Part shown: positions 8,617 through 17,456 of the stretch, piece after piece
Layout of the letters: each line of letters begins with the position of its first letter
How positions within the stretch are numbered: the stretch's first letter is position 1
Assembly: GCA_963660485.1 (NCBI GenBank)
Contig: CAVKYH010000008.1
Location: forward strand, 30,338 to 94,337
Source of the DNA: UBA6398 sp963660485
GTDB taxonomy: Bacteria > Bacteroidota > Bacteroidia > Bacteroidales > Bacteroidaceae
Direction of reading: 5' to 3'
DNA: 64,000 bases
The notes under the pieces: generated by a model
What the model was told of the DNA's origin: nothing
The model's input: the letters and a program-made list of their open reading frames with translations, nothing else
Databases searched by the model: none
Translations under genes and position numbers: made by a program

Positions 8617-8624
8617 TAATTTTG
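8617..8624 (+). promoter_or_regulatory. -7 element of the I9-like lipoprotein / C1 peptidase unit
   Basis: TAATTTTG, 20 bases before the ATG at 8645; matches TAnnTTTG. No convincing -33 element. Confidence 0.55.
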
Positions 8625-8644
8625 CAGATAAACATTAAGCGGAG

Positions 8645-8995
8645 ATGAAGAGCAGATTCCCCCTACCCGTTTTTTTCGCAGCCATGATGCTTTTGCCGGC
8701 GGCATGCTCTGTGTCGCAAAAAACTATGGGCGGCAAACGGCATGAGGGGAAAACCGACAATAAAGAGTATTCTTTGAATACTCTTATAGTGTACGTCGAC
8801 GCAAAGACGGGAAAAGAACCGCTGCTTGAGTTTTGCAAGGCCAAGAAGTTTGATGTGATATACAACTACTCCAATATCAGCGGCGCGGCATTGAGAATTC
8901 CGCAAAACGTTTCAACCAGAAAAGCCATTGCGCGCCTCAAAAAGGTGAAAGGAGTGGTTGGCGTGGAGCGCGACAGGATTATGAAACTACAATAA
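8645..8995 (+). CDS. Stand-alone I9-like (subtilisin-propeptide-type) lipoprotein
   Basis: A 116-residue lipoprotein: the signal ends in LLPAAC with Cys21 as the lipidation site. The mature part begins with a short polar linker (residues 22-45), followed by a single domain. From residue 46 on (TLIVYVDAKTG, then YNYSNISGAALRIP, then LKKVKGVVGVERDRI) it follows the pattern of the inhibitor I9 / subtilisin propeptide fold: beta-alpha-beta-beta-alpha-beta, ending in a valine-rich strand with ERDR. The next gene, 6 bp away, encodes a secreted C1 peptidase, so a role as inhibitor or chaperone for that enzyme is inferred, not shown. Fold assignment is by eye. Confidence 0.72.
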   Translation: MKSRFPLPVFFAAMMLLPAACSVSQKTMGGKRHEGKTDNKEYSLNTLIVYVDAKTGKEPLLEFCKAKKFDVIYNYSNISGAALRIPQNVSTRKAIARLKKVKGVVGVERDRIMKLQ

Positions 8996-9001
8996 TATAT
9001 A

Positions 9002-10408
9002 ATGGAAAAAATGAAAAAGCTAACCACTACCCTATTGTCGCTGCTTGTTTGCAGCGCATCGGGCTTTGCCCAAAAGTCGGGCGGCATAACGCCGGAAATG
9101 CTCGGACAAATCAAAAAAATGCAAACTTCCACGCCTGCCGAAAAGGCGCTTGGAAACGCATTGGCAACTACCGACATCAATATTCTCACCCGGAATTCTT
9201 CGAATCCCGCAGCGCAAAACAAGTATTTCTCAAACTATGTGAAATCAAAAGGCATTACAAACCAAAAATCATCGGGACGGTGCTGGCTTTTCACGGGATT
9301 GAACGTGATGAGGGCCAAGATGATTGAAAACTACAAGCTCGGGGAATTCAAGTTCTCGCATGTGTATTGCTTCTTCTACGACCAACTCGAAAAATCAAAC
9401 CTTTTCCTGCAAGGCATAATCGACAACGCCAAGAAACCAATGGACGACAAAATGGTGGAATGGCTTTTCAAAAACCCGTTGTCAGATGGCGGACAGTTCA
9501 CAGGCATTGCCGACGTGATTTCAAAGTATGGCGTTGTGCCTTCGGAGGTTATGCCCGAAACTTATGCCGCAAACAATACGAGCAGAATGAGCAAACTTGT
9601 GAGCTACAAGCTACGTCAGTTCGGTATAGAGCTTCGCAATATGGCTGCCAAGGGAGCAAAAACCGACGCCTTGCAGAAGCGCAAAGTTGAAATGCTCGGA
9701 ACGGTTTACCACATGCTTACTCTTTTTTTTGGCAACCCGCCCGAGAAATTCACCTGGACACGTTGCGACCAATCGGGCAAACCTGTTTCGACCAAAGAGT
9801 ACACACCGCTCGGATTTTATAAGGAATACGTTGCAAAAGATCTGCAAAACAATTACGTGATGCTTATGAACGATCCCACGAGAGAGTATTACAAAGTTTA
9901 CGAAATAGATTATGATCGCCACACATACGATGGAAAAAACTGGACATACATTAATCTTCCGATGGACTCGATTAAAAAAATTGCAATACGCTCTATAAAA
10001 GACAGCACCATGATGTATATGTCGTGCGATGTGGGTAAATATCTAGACAAAAACACGGGAGTTCTCGACAGTGCCAATTATGATTACGCTTCTATCCTTG
10101 GCACGGAATTCAATATGAGCAAGAAGGAAAGAATTATGAGCTTCGCGTCGATGTCTTCTCACGCTATGACTTTAATGGCAGTTGATCTAGATGAAAACGG
10201 GAAGCCTTTGAAATGGGAAGTAGAGAACAGTTGGGGCGACGACTACGGATATAAGGGTCATCTCATCATGTCTGATTCATGGCTTGACGGATATCTTTTC
10301 CGCCTTGTGGCTGAGAAAAAATATGTGTCGCAGTCTACGCTCGATTTGCTCAAGCAAAAAGCCACTCTTCTCCCGCCTTGGGATCCTATGTTCTCGCCTG
10401 AAGAATAA
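9002..10408 (+). CDS. Secreted C1B cysteine peptidase (bleomycin hydrolase / aminopeptidase C-like)
   Basis: Papain-fold peptidase of 468 residues, the bleomycin hydrolase size. Catalytic Cys94 is in NQKSSGRCWLFTGLN. The catalytic His is in SSHAMTLMAVD (about residue 387) and the Asn in VENSWGDDYGYKGH (about 407). Unlike cytoplasmic PepC, it begins with a signal peptide (LLSLLVCSASGFAQ), so it should act in the periplasm or outside. It is downstream of the I9-like lipoprotein with a 6-bp gap and is followed by a strong terminator. Substrate is unknown. Confidence 0.92.
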   Translation: MEKMKKLTTTLLSLLVCSASGFAQKSGGITPEMLGQIKKMQTSTPAEKALGNALATTDINILTRNSSNPAAQNKYFSNYVKSKGITNQKSSGRCWLFTGLNVMRAKMIENYKLGEFKFSHVYCFFYDQLEKSNLFLQGIIDNAKKPMDDKMVEWLFKNPLSDGGQFTGIADVISKYGVVPSEVMPETYAANNTSRMSKLVSYKLRQFGIELRNMAAKGAKTDALQKRKVEMLGTVYHMLTLFFGNPPEKFTWTRCDQSGKPVSTKEYTPLGFYKEYVAKDLQNNYVMLMNDPTREYYKVYEIDYDRHTYDGKNWTYINLPMDSIKKIAIRSIKDSTMMYMSCDVGKYLDKNTGVLDSANYDYASILGTEFNMSKKERIMSFASMSSHAMTLMAVDLDENGKPLKWEVENSWGDDYGYKGHLIMSDSWLDGYLFRLVAEKKYVSQSTLDLLKQKATLLPPWDPMFSPEE

Positions 10409-10440
10409 TATACCGCTTTGAGTAATAAAGATATATACGA

Positions 10441-10471
10441 AAATGCCGCCTGAATTGGGCGGCATTTTTAT
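10441..10471. terminator. bidirectional intrinsic terminator
   Basis: A 10-bp stem AAATGCCGCC / GGCGGCATTT around a 7-base loop, with A and T tracts on both sides. It lies between the convergent C1 peptidase and TonB-C protein genes. Confidence 0.88.
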
Positions 10472-10501
10472 TGTGTCAGTTTTCGTAATAATTGCAGGCT
10501 T

Positions 10502-11314
10502 TTATTTCAATTTGAAAGCTACCGGCAGTGTGAGGTAGACCTTTACTTTTTTGCCGTTGTTGCTTCCGGGGGTGAATGTAAGCGTTTTTATCACTCTCAT
10601 TGCCTCTTTGTCGAGAATGGGGTGGGAGGAGCGGAAAACTTGCAGGTTTTCGGTTTTTCCTTTCTCGTTCACCACAAACCTTATCATTGATATTCCTTCC
10701 AATCCTTTCTGTTGCGCTTCTTCGGGATACTTCAATTTTTTGGCTATGTAGCGTTTCATTTCGTTGTCGTTGCCTTTTGAAAATTTCGGCATCTTTTCCG
10801 CGTTGAAATACACGCCGTTAAGGTCGCACGATAAGCTTTCTGCATTGGTTTTGTTCTGCACATACGGCATCACCGATTCGTCGTTTTTCGAAGTAACGCG
10901 CTTCCAGAGTTCCTGCCATTCGCCGTCTTGGTAATCATTGTTGTGAAAGACTGTCATAAGCGAATTGCCTATGAATTTTATCCTTACACGCTCTTCTGAA
11001 ACTTGGTTGGAATTATTGCAGTCTACGGTTTTTTCTAAAACAGTAGAGTCGTTTTCCACAATATACTTGCCGCTGGCTGAGATAGTTGCGCTCTCGTTTG
11101 GAGAATTGCAGACCATAGTTGTAAAATGTCCGTCGCCAGAATAAATTTTCCATTTAAGCACAAAACTCCCGTTGTCTTTGTCATTGTTTCGAGAGGGAAT
11201 AGACAGTTGCCAAATGCCTTCCACATTGTTTTCAGCCTGCGTTTGGGCAGAGCAAAGGGTAGGGGACGCTGCGAAAACGCCGGCAAAAGCCAACAACTTT
11301 ATTGTCCGTTTCAT
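10502..11314 (-). CDS. Periplasmic TonB-C domain protein with N-terminal lipocalin-like region
   Basis: A 270-residue exported protein with a signal peptide ending in LCSAQ. Residues 30-130 (GIWQLSIPS onward) look like the DUF4488 / lipocalin-like beta fold often seen in Bacteroidales. Residues about 190-270 are a TonB C-terminal-type domain: KYPEEAQQKGLEGISMIRFV and TLTFTPGSNNGKKV. There is no membrane anchor of the TonB type and no proline-rich spacer, so it is not a canonical energy transducer; a role in envelope protein contact is only a guess. It converges on the C1 peptidase gene. Confidence 0.82.
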   Translation of the reverse strand: MKRTIKLLAFAGVFAASPTLCSAQTQAENNVEGIWQLSIPSRNNDKDNGSFVLKWKIYSGDGHFTTMVCNSPNESATISASGKYIVENDSTVLEKTVDCNNSNQVSEERVRIKFIGNSLMTVFHNNDYQDGEWQELWKRVTSKNDESVMPYVQNKTNAESLSCDLNGVYFNAEKMPKFSKGNDNEMKRYIAKKLKYPEEAQQKGLEGISMIRFVVNEKGKTENLQVFRSSHPILDKEAMRVIKTLTFTPGSNNGKKVKVYLTLPVAFKLK

Positions 11315-11433
11315 TTTGATACCGTTTAATGGAATTTCAACTGCAATGTTAGCGAATAATTTGGATATATGAAAAAAGAGAACTGCTTAATTTCACGCAA
11401 TATGGCAACGTTTGGTGCAGTGGAACAGTTTGC

Positions 11434-11590
11434 TTTTTTCTATTACGATATATCGTAAAAACTCCAAGGCATCTCGTGAAAAACTCCGGGCCACCAAATT
11501 TAAATTCCGACGCATCTAATTTAAATTAGGTCAGACCTCGTATTTTACGATATCAGATGTAGTAAAAAACAATGTCTGACATCAGAAAAA
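11434..11590. repeat. phased 21-bp repeat array D (long hybrid)
   Basis: About eight A/T cores at 21-22 bp steps (11434, 11456, 11477, 11499, 11520, 11541, 11563, 11585). The left part uses GC-rich spacers (CTCCGGGCCACCAAA, TTCCGACGCATCTAA). The right part uses the AT-type words CGATATCAGATGTAG and CAATGTCTGACATCA. It joins both spacer subfamilies in one array and includes a reverse-complement copy of array C. Confidence 0.9.
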
Positions 11591-11744
11591 TATTGTAAAA
11601 CAAAAAATAAACTTAAACGATTTGTAGTTGTAAGATATTGATTATAAGATTAAAATGGTGGGGGAGTGGAAATTCTAAAAAAAAAGGCAAAAAAAATGCG
11701 ATTCGTGTTATCCTTTACAAAAGGAACCGCGAACCGCTTGTTTG

Positions 11745-11815
11745 TTGTTCCACACCGATTCGAACGATGACTGAGAGAACCAAAAACTCTAGTGCTACCA
11801 TTACACCATGGAACA
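11745..11815 (-). tRNA. tRNA-Gln (anticodon TTG)
   Basis: Read on the minus strand, a cloverleaf folds with acceptor TGTTCCA / TGGAACA, a D-loop with the usual TAATGGTAGC, an anticodon loop TTTTGGT (anticodon TTG) and a T-arm CATCG-TTCGAAT-CGGTG. The discriminator base is A and CCA is not encoded. The anticodon stem closes with a T-T mismatch, seen in some tRNA-Gln genes. It lies just upstream of polA's stop side, in the same direction as polA. Confidence 0.93.
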
Positions 11816-11943
11816 AACAGTTGCTATCGTTAAATAGCGGTGCAAAAATACTCCAAACATTTCATTCTGCAAAATTTTTTCGTTCAAACTTGCACCTGTA
11901 TCTAATATTGAAGCCTATGGAGTGGGGGAGAAGCGAGGATTTT

Positions 11944-14784
11944 TTAATGAGCCTCGAGCCAGTTTTTGCCCCAACCATAGTCGGCTTTCAATGGAACTGA
12001 CAAAGAAAAGGCATTTTCCATTTCGCTCACAACGATATTCTGTACCTTTTCCTTCTCGTCGGGGAATACGCTGAAATTCAATTCATCGTGTACCTGCAAA
12101 ATCATTTTTGAACGTAAGTTTTCCTCTTTGAAACGCTTTGAAATCCTCACCATGGCAATTTTTATAATGTCGGCGGCGCTCCCTTGAATGGGCGCGTTCA
12201 CTGCATTTCGCTCGGCATATCCGCGCACAACCGAATTGCCCGAATTGATGTCAGGCAAATAACGGCGGCGGTGCAATATTGTTTCGATATAGCCCCTTTC
12301 CCTGGCTACGGCAATGCTTTCGTCCATAAATTCCTTGATACGCGGATATTCTTTGAAGTAGTTGTCGATTAAATCCTTAGCCTCTTTGCGCGGAATATTC
12401 AGGCGCTCGGCAAGACCAAAAGCCGAAATGCCGTAAATGATTCCGAAGTTGGCTGTTTTTGCTTTGCGGCGCTCGTCTTTCGTAACTTCTTCGATAGGCT
12501 TATGATAGATTTTGGCTGCAGTGGCTGCGTGAACGTCATCATCATCTTTGAAAGCCGCAATCATATGTTGGTCCTGCGACAAATGAGCCATGATTCTAAG
12601 CTCGATTTGTGAGTAGTCGGCAGAAAAAAACTCGCACCCGTTTTCGGGAATAAAAGCCTTGCGAATTTCTTTTCCGTCATCGCCGCGCACAGGTATGTTT
12701 TGAAGATTAGGATTGCTTGAACTAAGTCGCCCGGTAGCAGTAACCGTTTGATTGAAAGACGTATGTATTTTGCCGGTATGCTTGTTTATCAGCAATGGAA
12801 GCGCATCGAGATAAGTGGAAATCAACTTCTTCATCGCGCGATACTTCAATATATAATCCACAACGGGATTGTTTGCGCGCAGCTTCGACAAAACTTCTTC
12901 CGAAGTAACATATTGTCCTTTTTTGGTCTTCTTGGCCTTTGAATCAAGTTGGAGTTTGTCGAAAAGAATCTCGCCCACCTGTTTTGGAGATGAGAGATTG
13001 AATTTCTCGCCTGCGAGGGCAAACACTTCTTCTTCGTATTTGTTCATTCGCTGTGTGAAAAGTTCCGAAGTTTCCTTGAGCGCGGCGGTATCAATACTCA
13101 CACCGTTTGATTCCATCTCAACGAGAGTTCTTACCAAAGGCATTTCCACATCGTTGAAAAGCGCTTCCACTCCCGATTTTTCCAGTTCCGGTTCAATCGC
13201 ATTCTTTAATCGTAGAGTTACGTCGGCATCTTCGCAGGCGTATTCGTATATTTCGTTTGGCTGAAGTTCGCGCATGTTTTTTTGGTTCTTGCCTTTCGCC
13301 CCGATAAGTTCCTCTATTTTTATTGTAGAATAGTCAAGATATTTTTCGGCAAGGCTGTCCATGTTGTGGGGAAGCTCGGGCTGCAAAATATAATGGGCGA
13401 TCATCGTGTCCCAAAGCGCGCCGTTTACATTTATCCCGTAGTTGCGCAAAACAAGCATGTCGTATTTTATGTTCTGACCTATTTTCAGAATTTCGCTCTC
13501 GTATGCCGGTTTGAATATGTCCACTGTTTTTTGCGCCTTTTCCCTCTCGGGCGGAATGGGAATGTAGTAAGCCTCGAATTCATGCGTTGAAAAACTCAAA
13601 CCAACCAATTCTGCGTTCATTGCATCGGTTGATGTGGTTTCGGTGTCTAAACTTAGAAATTTTTCTGACAGGAATTTTTGGCATAATTTGCGCATTTCGT
13701 TCTCATCTTCAACGAGATGATATGAATGGGGTAGCGTTTTAAGGCTCGAAATACTGCGATATTTTTCGTCTTCCCGTACGTCGGGCGGATTTGCTGCAAT
13801 ATTTTCGGGTTTTGAAGGCTCTGTTTTTGCCGGTTTCTCTACATTTTCGTTTCCGTTTGCGCTTTCCGTGAAAAATCCGTCAAACAAACTTCCGGCGAAG
13901 TCCCCTTCATTTTTTTTCGGTTCCTCACCCATTCGTTTCAATATGGTTCGGAATTCGAGCTCTTCGTATATTTTTTTCAAATCATATAGGTTGGGTTCTT
14001 TCACTTTCAGGTCGTCGAACGAAAATGATATGGAAACGTCGGTGCGTATCTCGGCAAGTTTTCGAGAGAGTCTGATTTGTTCCACCGAATCCTGCACTTT
14101 TTTTCCGAGTGCTCCTTTTATATTTTCGGCATTTGCGATCACGCCGTCCACATCTCCGTATTGCGCCAAAAGTTTTACGGCAGTTTTTTCTCCCACTCCC
14201 GTGCAGCCCGGAATATTGTCGGCCGTGTCGCCCATTAGTCCGAGAAGGTCGATAACTTGAAGCGGGGTAGTGAGTCCGTATTTGCTTTTTATTTCTTCCA
14301 CTCCCATTTTTTCAAAACCTCCGCCGTGTGAAGGTTTGAGCATCCAGATGTTTTTTTCAACAAGCTGCCCGTAATCTTTGTCGCCGGTAATCATAAAAAT
14401 TTCGTTGTCGGGAGATACGAATTTTTTAGCCGCTGTTCCTATCACGTCGTCCGCTTCAAAATTTTCCGCTTCAAGTATAGGAATGTTCATAGCCCTTATG
14501 ATGTCTTTTATTATAGGCACAGATTTTTTGATGTCTTCGGGAGTGATTTCTCTTTGTGCCTTGTAGGGCGGATAGAGTTCGTTGCGGAAAGTTTTGCCTC
14601 CCTTGGGGTCGAATGCTACTGCGAGATGAGTGGGTTCAAGTTTCTTGATTTCTTCGAGAGTATTGACAAAACCGTAAATTGCTGAGGTATTGAAGCCTTT
14701 GGAATTGATGCGCGGTGCTCGTATAAGGGCATAGTAAGCCCTATATATTAGGGCGTAGGCATCAAGTAGGTATAATTTGTTCAT
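11944..14784 (-). CDS. polA: DNA polymerase I
   Basis: DNA repair and Okazaki-fragment polymerase, 946 residues. Domains in order: 5'-3' exonuclease / flap nuclease (1-290, with FEADDVIGT and LLGLMGDTADNIPG), a charged linker, 3'-5' exonuclease (about 365-560), and family A polymerase. The proofreading residues appear intact: FLSLDTETTS (D, E), NIKYDMLV (D) and YACEDADVTL (D). Polymerase motifs A and C are SADYSQIELRI and VHDELNF. Proofreading has been lost in some PolA proteins, so its retention here is worth stating. It stands alone between tRNA-Gln and a divergent polyprenyl synthase. Confidence 0.98.
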   Translation of the reverse strand: MNKLYLLDAYALIYRAYYALIRAPRINSKGFNTSAIYGFVNTLEEIKKLEPTHLAVAFDPKGGKTFRNELYPPYKAQREITPEDIKKSVPIIKDIIRAMNIPILEAENFEADDVIGTAAKKFVSPDNEIFMITGDKDYGQLVEKNIWMLKPSHGGGFEKMGVEEIKSKYGLTTPLQVIDLLGLMGDTADNIPGCTGVGEKTAVKLLAQYGDVDGVIANAENIKGALGKKVQDSVEQIRLSRKLAEIRTDVSISFSFDDLKVKEPNLYDLKKIYEELEFRTILKRMGEEPKKNEGDFAGSLFDGFFTESANGNENVEKPAKTEPSKPENIAANPPDVREDEKYRSISSLKTLPHSYHLVEDENEMRKLCQKFLSEKFLSLDTETTSTDAMNAELVGLSFSTHEFEAYYIPIPPEREKAQKTVDIFKPAYESEILKIGQNIKYDMLVLRNYGINVNGALWDTMIAHYILQPELPHNMDSLAEKYLDYSTIKIEELIGAKGKNQKNMRELQPNEIYEYACEDADVTLRLKNAIEPELEKSGVEALFNDVEMPLVRTLVEMESNGVSIDTAALKETSELFTQRMNKYEEEVFALAGEKFNLSSPKQVGEILFDKLQLDSKAKKTKKGQYVTSEEVLSKLRANNPVVDYILKYRAMKKLISTYLDALPLLINKHTGKIHTSFNQTVTATGRLSSSNPNLQNIPVRGDDGKEIRKAFIPENGCEFFSADYSQIELRIMAHLSQDQHMIAAFKDDDDVHAATAAKIYHKPIEEVTKDERRKAKTANFGIIYGISAFGLAERLNIPRKEAKDLIDNYFKEYPRIKEFMDESIAVARERGYIETILHRRRYLPDINSGNSVVRGYAERNAVNAPIQGSAADIIKIAMVRISKRFKEENLRSKMILQVHDELNFSVFPDEKEKVQNIVVSEMENAFSLSVPLKADYGWGKNWLEAH

Positions 14785-14842
14785 GTGTTCTTATTTTTCT
14801 GTAAATGTAGCTAAATTCATCGAATGGATAGCTATAAATTAG

Positions 14843-14850
14843 TACTTTTG
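14843..14850 (+). promoter_or_regulatory. -7 element of polyprenyl synthase
   Basis: TACTTTTG, 17 bases before the ATG, giving a leader of roughly ten bases. No clear -33 element. Confidence 0.55.
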
Positions 14851-14867
14851 TACCTTAAAATATCGAT

Positions 14868-15842
14868 ATGGCATACTTGCATCAAATTTCTTCCCCTATA
14901 GAAAAGGAGCTTATCAACTGTGTTGAACTTTATGACAACGTTTTGAGTCATAACGATGATTTGCTTGGCACAATTCTTGAGCATGTGCGTTCGCGCAAAG
15001 GCAAGATGATGCGCCCTATACTTGTTTTGCTTTCTGCAAAAGAGTTTTCTGAGGTAAACGAAGTTACATATAATGTGGCGCTTGCGCTTGAACTTTTCCA
15101 CAATGCCAGTCTTCTGCACGATGATGTGGTGGACGAGAGCGACGAGAGGCGCGGATTGAAGTCGGTAAATGCCAAATTCGGCAACAAACTTGCCGTTTTG
15201 GTTGGAGATTATCTGCTGTCGATGGCATTGAAACAGTCGGTGAATACCGGAAAAATGACTATCGTAAACCGTATTTCAGAGCTTGGAATTCTGTTGTCGG
15301 AAGGCGAGGTGAAACAGCAGGCTAATATTCGCAACAAGGTGGTTTCGGAAGAGGCTTACTATGATGTGATTCGCAACAAAACCGCTGAACTTTTCTCGGC
15401 ATGCGGTGAGCTTGGAGCATATTCCGTAGGAGCTGGAAAAGAAGAGGTTGCATGTGCAAAACGCTTGGGCGAAATTATTGGTATGTGCTTTCAGATTCGT
15501 GATGATATCTTTGATTATTACGACAATTCCAATATAGGGAAGCCCACGGGCAATGATATGCTTGAAGGGAAGCTCACTCTGCCGGCTATATATGCCCTTA
15601 ATTCAACTGACAACGCGCTTTATCACGAAATAGCCAATAAGGTGAAAAACGGGACGGCAACCCACGATGAAATCAGCAATTTTATTGAGTTTATCAAGGA
15701 TAATGGCGGCATTTCCTATGCTTATCAAGTGATTGACAAGTATCGCGAAGAGGCTTACGGCATACTTTCTTCCTACAAGAACGCCATGGTGAGGGACGCC
15801 TTGCGAAGCTATGTTGACTTTGTGGTGAACCGCGAAAAATAG
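14868..15842 (+). CDS. Long-chain polyprenyl diphosphate synthase
   Basis: Trans-isoprenyl diphosphate synthase of 324 residues that elongates allylic diphosphates with isopentenyl diphosphate. The first Asp-rich motif is HDDVVDESDERRG (about residues 83-95) and the second is DDIFDYYDN (about 211). Small residues before the first motif suggest a long chain, as needed for menaquinone side chains, but product length is an inference. It diverges from polA and ends at array E, followed by a shared terminator. Confidence 0.93.
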   Translation: MAYLHQISSPIEKELINCVELYDNVLSHNDDLLGTILEHVRSRKGKMMRPILVLLSAKEFSEVNEVTYNVALALELFHNASLLHDDVVDESDERRGLKSVNAKFGNKLAVLVGDYLLSMALKQSVNTGKMTIVNRISELGILLSEGEVKQQANIRNKVVSEEAYYDVIRNKTAELFSACGELGAYSVGAGKEEVACAKRLGEIIGMCFQIRDDIFDYYDNSNIGKPTGNDMLEGKLTLPAIYALNSTDNALYHEIANKVKNGTATHDEISNFIEFIKDNGGISYAYQVIDKYREEAYGILSSYKNAMVRDALRSYVDFVVNREK

Positions 15843-15854
15843 GTATTGATATCA

Positions 15855-15967
15855 AAAAAATAATGTCTGATATCGTTTTTTACGATGTCTGATATAGTAA
15901 AATACGAGGTCTGACCTAATTTAAATTCCGACGCATCTAATTTAAATTAGATGCGTCGGAGTAAAAA
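15855..15967. repeat. phased 21-bp repeat array E (hybrid)
   Basis: Six cores at 15855, 15876, 15898, 15920, 15941 and 15962. Left spacers are AT-type (TAATGTCTGATATCG, CGATGTCTGATATAG). Right ones are GC-type (CGAGGTCTGACCTAA, TTCCGACGCATCTAA, TTAGATGCGTCGGAG). The last two are mutual inverses around TTTAAA and make a perfect palindrome. It lies between convergent genes. Confidence 0.92.
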
Positions 15968-15989
15968 CCCCCTCGGGACATGATTTAAA

Positions 15990-16023
15990 ACAAAGCCATA
16001 TGCTTTTCGGCATATGGCTTTAA
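15990..16023. terminator. bidirectional terminator, polyprenyl synthase / deoC
   Basis: A 12-bp perfect stem AAAGCCATATGC / GCATATGGCTTT with a six-base loop, flanked by A and T tracts, between convergent genes. Confidence 0.85.
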
Positions 16024-16072
16024 TTGTATCTTACGTAGCTTGTATTTAGTTTATAATCAAGCCGTTGTATGA

Positions 16073-17116
16073 TTAAAAGTATTTTACTTCTGAATTTGTA
16101 ATGTCGCCAATCAATGCATTAGCCAGGCTTGATGCGCCGATGCGGAAAAGATTTGGCGTGAGCCATTCTTCGCCAAGCACTTCCTTGACTATGGAATAGT
16201 AGTTCACGGCATCTTGCGAAGTCTTCACGCCGCCAGCTATTTTGATACCTATCTTGTAGTTATGACGGGAGTTGTATTGTTTGATAGCCTGGCACATAGC
16301 GTAAACCGCACCGGGAGTTGCACCTACTGAGAGCTTGCCTGTGGACGTTTTTATGAAGTCTGCGCCGCAATACATTGCGAGCACGGCCGCACGCATTATG
16401 TTCTCGGAAGTCTGCAAAGCGCCGGTTTCCAGAATAACCTTGAGCTTTTTCTGTCCGCAATAGGCTTTGACTTCCTCTATTTCCTCGTCAACAGTTTCCA
16501 AATCATCGCTCAGGAATTTTCCTACCGAAAGCACAATGTCAATCTCGTCGGCGCCGTCGCGGAGAGCCAAAGCTGTTTCCACAAGTTTCACCTCGCTGAA
16601 AGTCTGTGCCGACGGAAAACCTGCGCTGACGCTTGTAATGCCCACATTGTCAACTTCGAGCGAATCGTTGATGAGTTTCACGAAATTGGGATACACGCAA
16701 ATAGCCGCCACATGGGGAAGCTCGGGATAGATATCCTCGAACGAGTTGACTTTTTCCACCATGGCAAGAATACTTTCCTCATTGTCGGTAACTTTCAACG
16801 AAGTGAGTTCCAGGCAACTTAGGAGGAATTTCTTTACCTCGGCAGTATTGTTTTCGGCAGAATGGTGCTCAATGATATGGGCAGCCTCGTGTTCGGCCTT
16901 TTCCCAGTTAAGCGAGTAGTCATATCGGTCGATAGTATTGTGTATCTTGTCGTAAAGTTCACCATCTTTGCCGCCGCATTCGCAATGATGCTCTTCGTCG
17001 TGATGATGTCCGCAGCAACAATGATGTTCTTCGCCATGATTGTGATGATTGCAGCCGCAGTGATGCTCTTCGTTGTGCTCGTGGTGGCAGCAATGCTCGT
17101 GTTCAGTTTCTTTCAT
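16073..17116 (-). CDS. deoC: Deoxyribose-phosphate aldolase with His/Cys-rich N-terminal extension
   Basis: Cleaves deoxyribose 5-phosphate to glyceraldehyde 3-phosphate and acetaldehyde in nucleoside salvage. The aldolase body (about 60-347) is complete: the Schiff-base Lys256 is in DFIKTSTGK, with KVILETGAL (about 226-234) and DGADEIDIVL before it. The first 50 residues are unusual: 17 His and 9 Cys, in clusters such as HHCCCGHHH. No alternative Met occurs before residue 118, so the extension is part of the only sensible reading frame. Metal (zinc, nickel or copper) binding is inferred from composition. It is the last gene of dtd-mazG-deoC, 12 bp after mazG. Confidence 0.94.
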   Translation of the reverse strand: MKETEHEHCCHHEHNEEHHCGCNHHNHGEEHHCCCGHHHDEEHHCECGGKDGELYDKIHNTIDRYDYSLNWEKAEHEAAHIIEHHSAENNTAEVKKFLLSCLELTSLKVTDNEESILAMVEKVNSFEDIYPELPHVAAICVYPNFVKLINDSLEVDNVGITSVSAGFPSAQTFSEVKLVETALALRDGADEIDIVLSVGKFLSDDLETVDEEIEEVKAYCGQKKLKVILETGALQTSENIMRAAVLAMYCGADFIKTSTGKLSVGATPGAVYAMCQAIKQYNSRHNYKIGIKIAGGVKTSQDAVNYYSIVKEVLGEEWLTPNLFRIGASSLANALIGDITNSEVKYF

Positions 17117-17128
17117 GATCTGTTGTTG

Positions 17129-17455
17129 TTATTGTTTGAGTTTATCGTTTTCAAGATGCCTATTTTTGTCGCGTAAAGTCTTCTTTTCGATATTCTTACG
17201 CATAGCTTCTTCAAGATTTACGCCCGTTTGGTTTGCAATGCAGGTCAACACCCACAACACATCGGCTATCTCGTCGCCAAGGTCGTGTTTCTCCCCTTTT
17301 TTGAACGATTGGTCGCCGTAGGTTCTTGACATTATTCTCGCCAACTCGCCTACCTCTTCGGTGAGACACGCCATGTTTGTAAGTTCGCCAAAGTATCTCA
17401 CGCCGTAAGTCTTTATCCAGCGGTCAACCTCGCTTTGCAGTTCGTCGAGAGTCAT
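17129..17455 (-). CDS. MazG-like nucleotide pyrophosphohydrolase
   Basis: Short 108-residue all-alpha NTP pyrophosphohydrolase that probably removes non-canonical or excess (d)NTPs. The EEVGELARI metal-binding motif and the downstream LGDEIADVLWVL (ExxD pair) are intact. It sits 1 bp from dtd and 12 bp from deoC in a housekeeping operon around nucleotide and aminoacyl-tRNA quality control. The substrate is not predictable. Confidence 0.92.
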   Translation of the reverse strand: MTLDELQSEVDRWIKTYGVRYFGELTNMACLTEEVGELARIMSRTYGDQSFKKGEKHDLGDEIADVLWVLTCIANQTGVNLEEAMRKNIEKKTLRDKNRHLENDKLKQ

Positions 17456-17456
17456 T

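Larger units (their letters stand above)
8018..8644. other. intergenic trmH / lipoprotein, 627 bp
   Basis: Divergent gap with the trmH promoter element, the oriC candidate (8036-8350), repeat array C (8415-8505) and the lipoprotein promoter (8617-8624). Runs of A and T dominate; no gene is supported. Confidence 0.75.
11315..11943. other. intergenic TonB-C / polA, 629 bp
   Basis: Contains array D (11434-11590) and tRNA-Gln (11745-11815, minus strand). The stretch 11590-11740 is A-rich and shows no gene. Confidence 0.75.
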
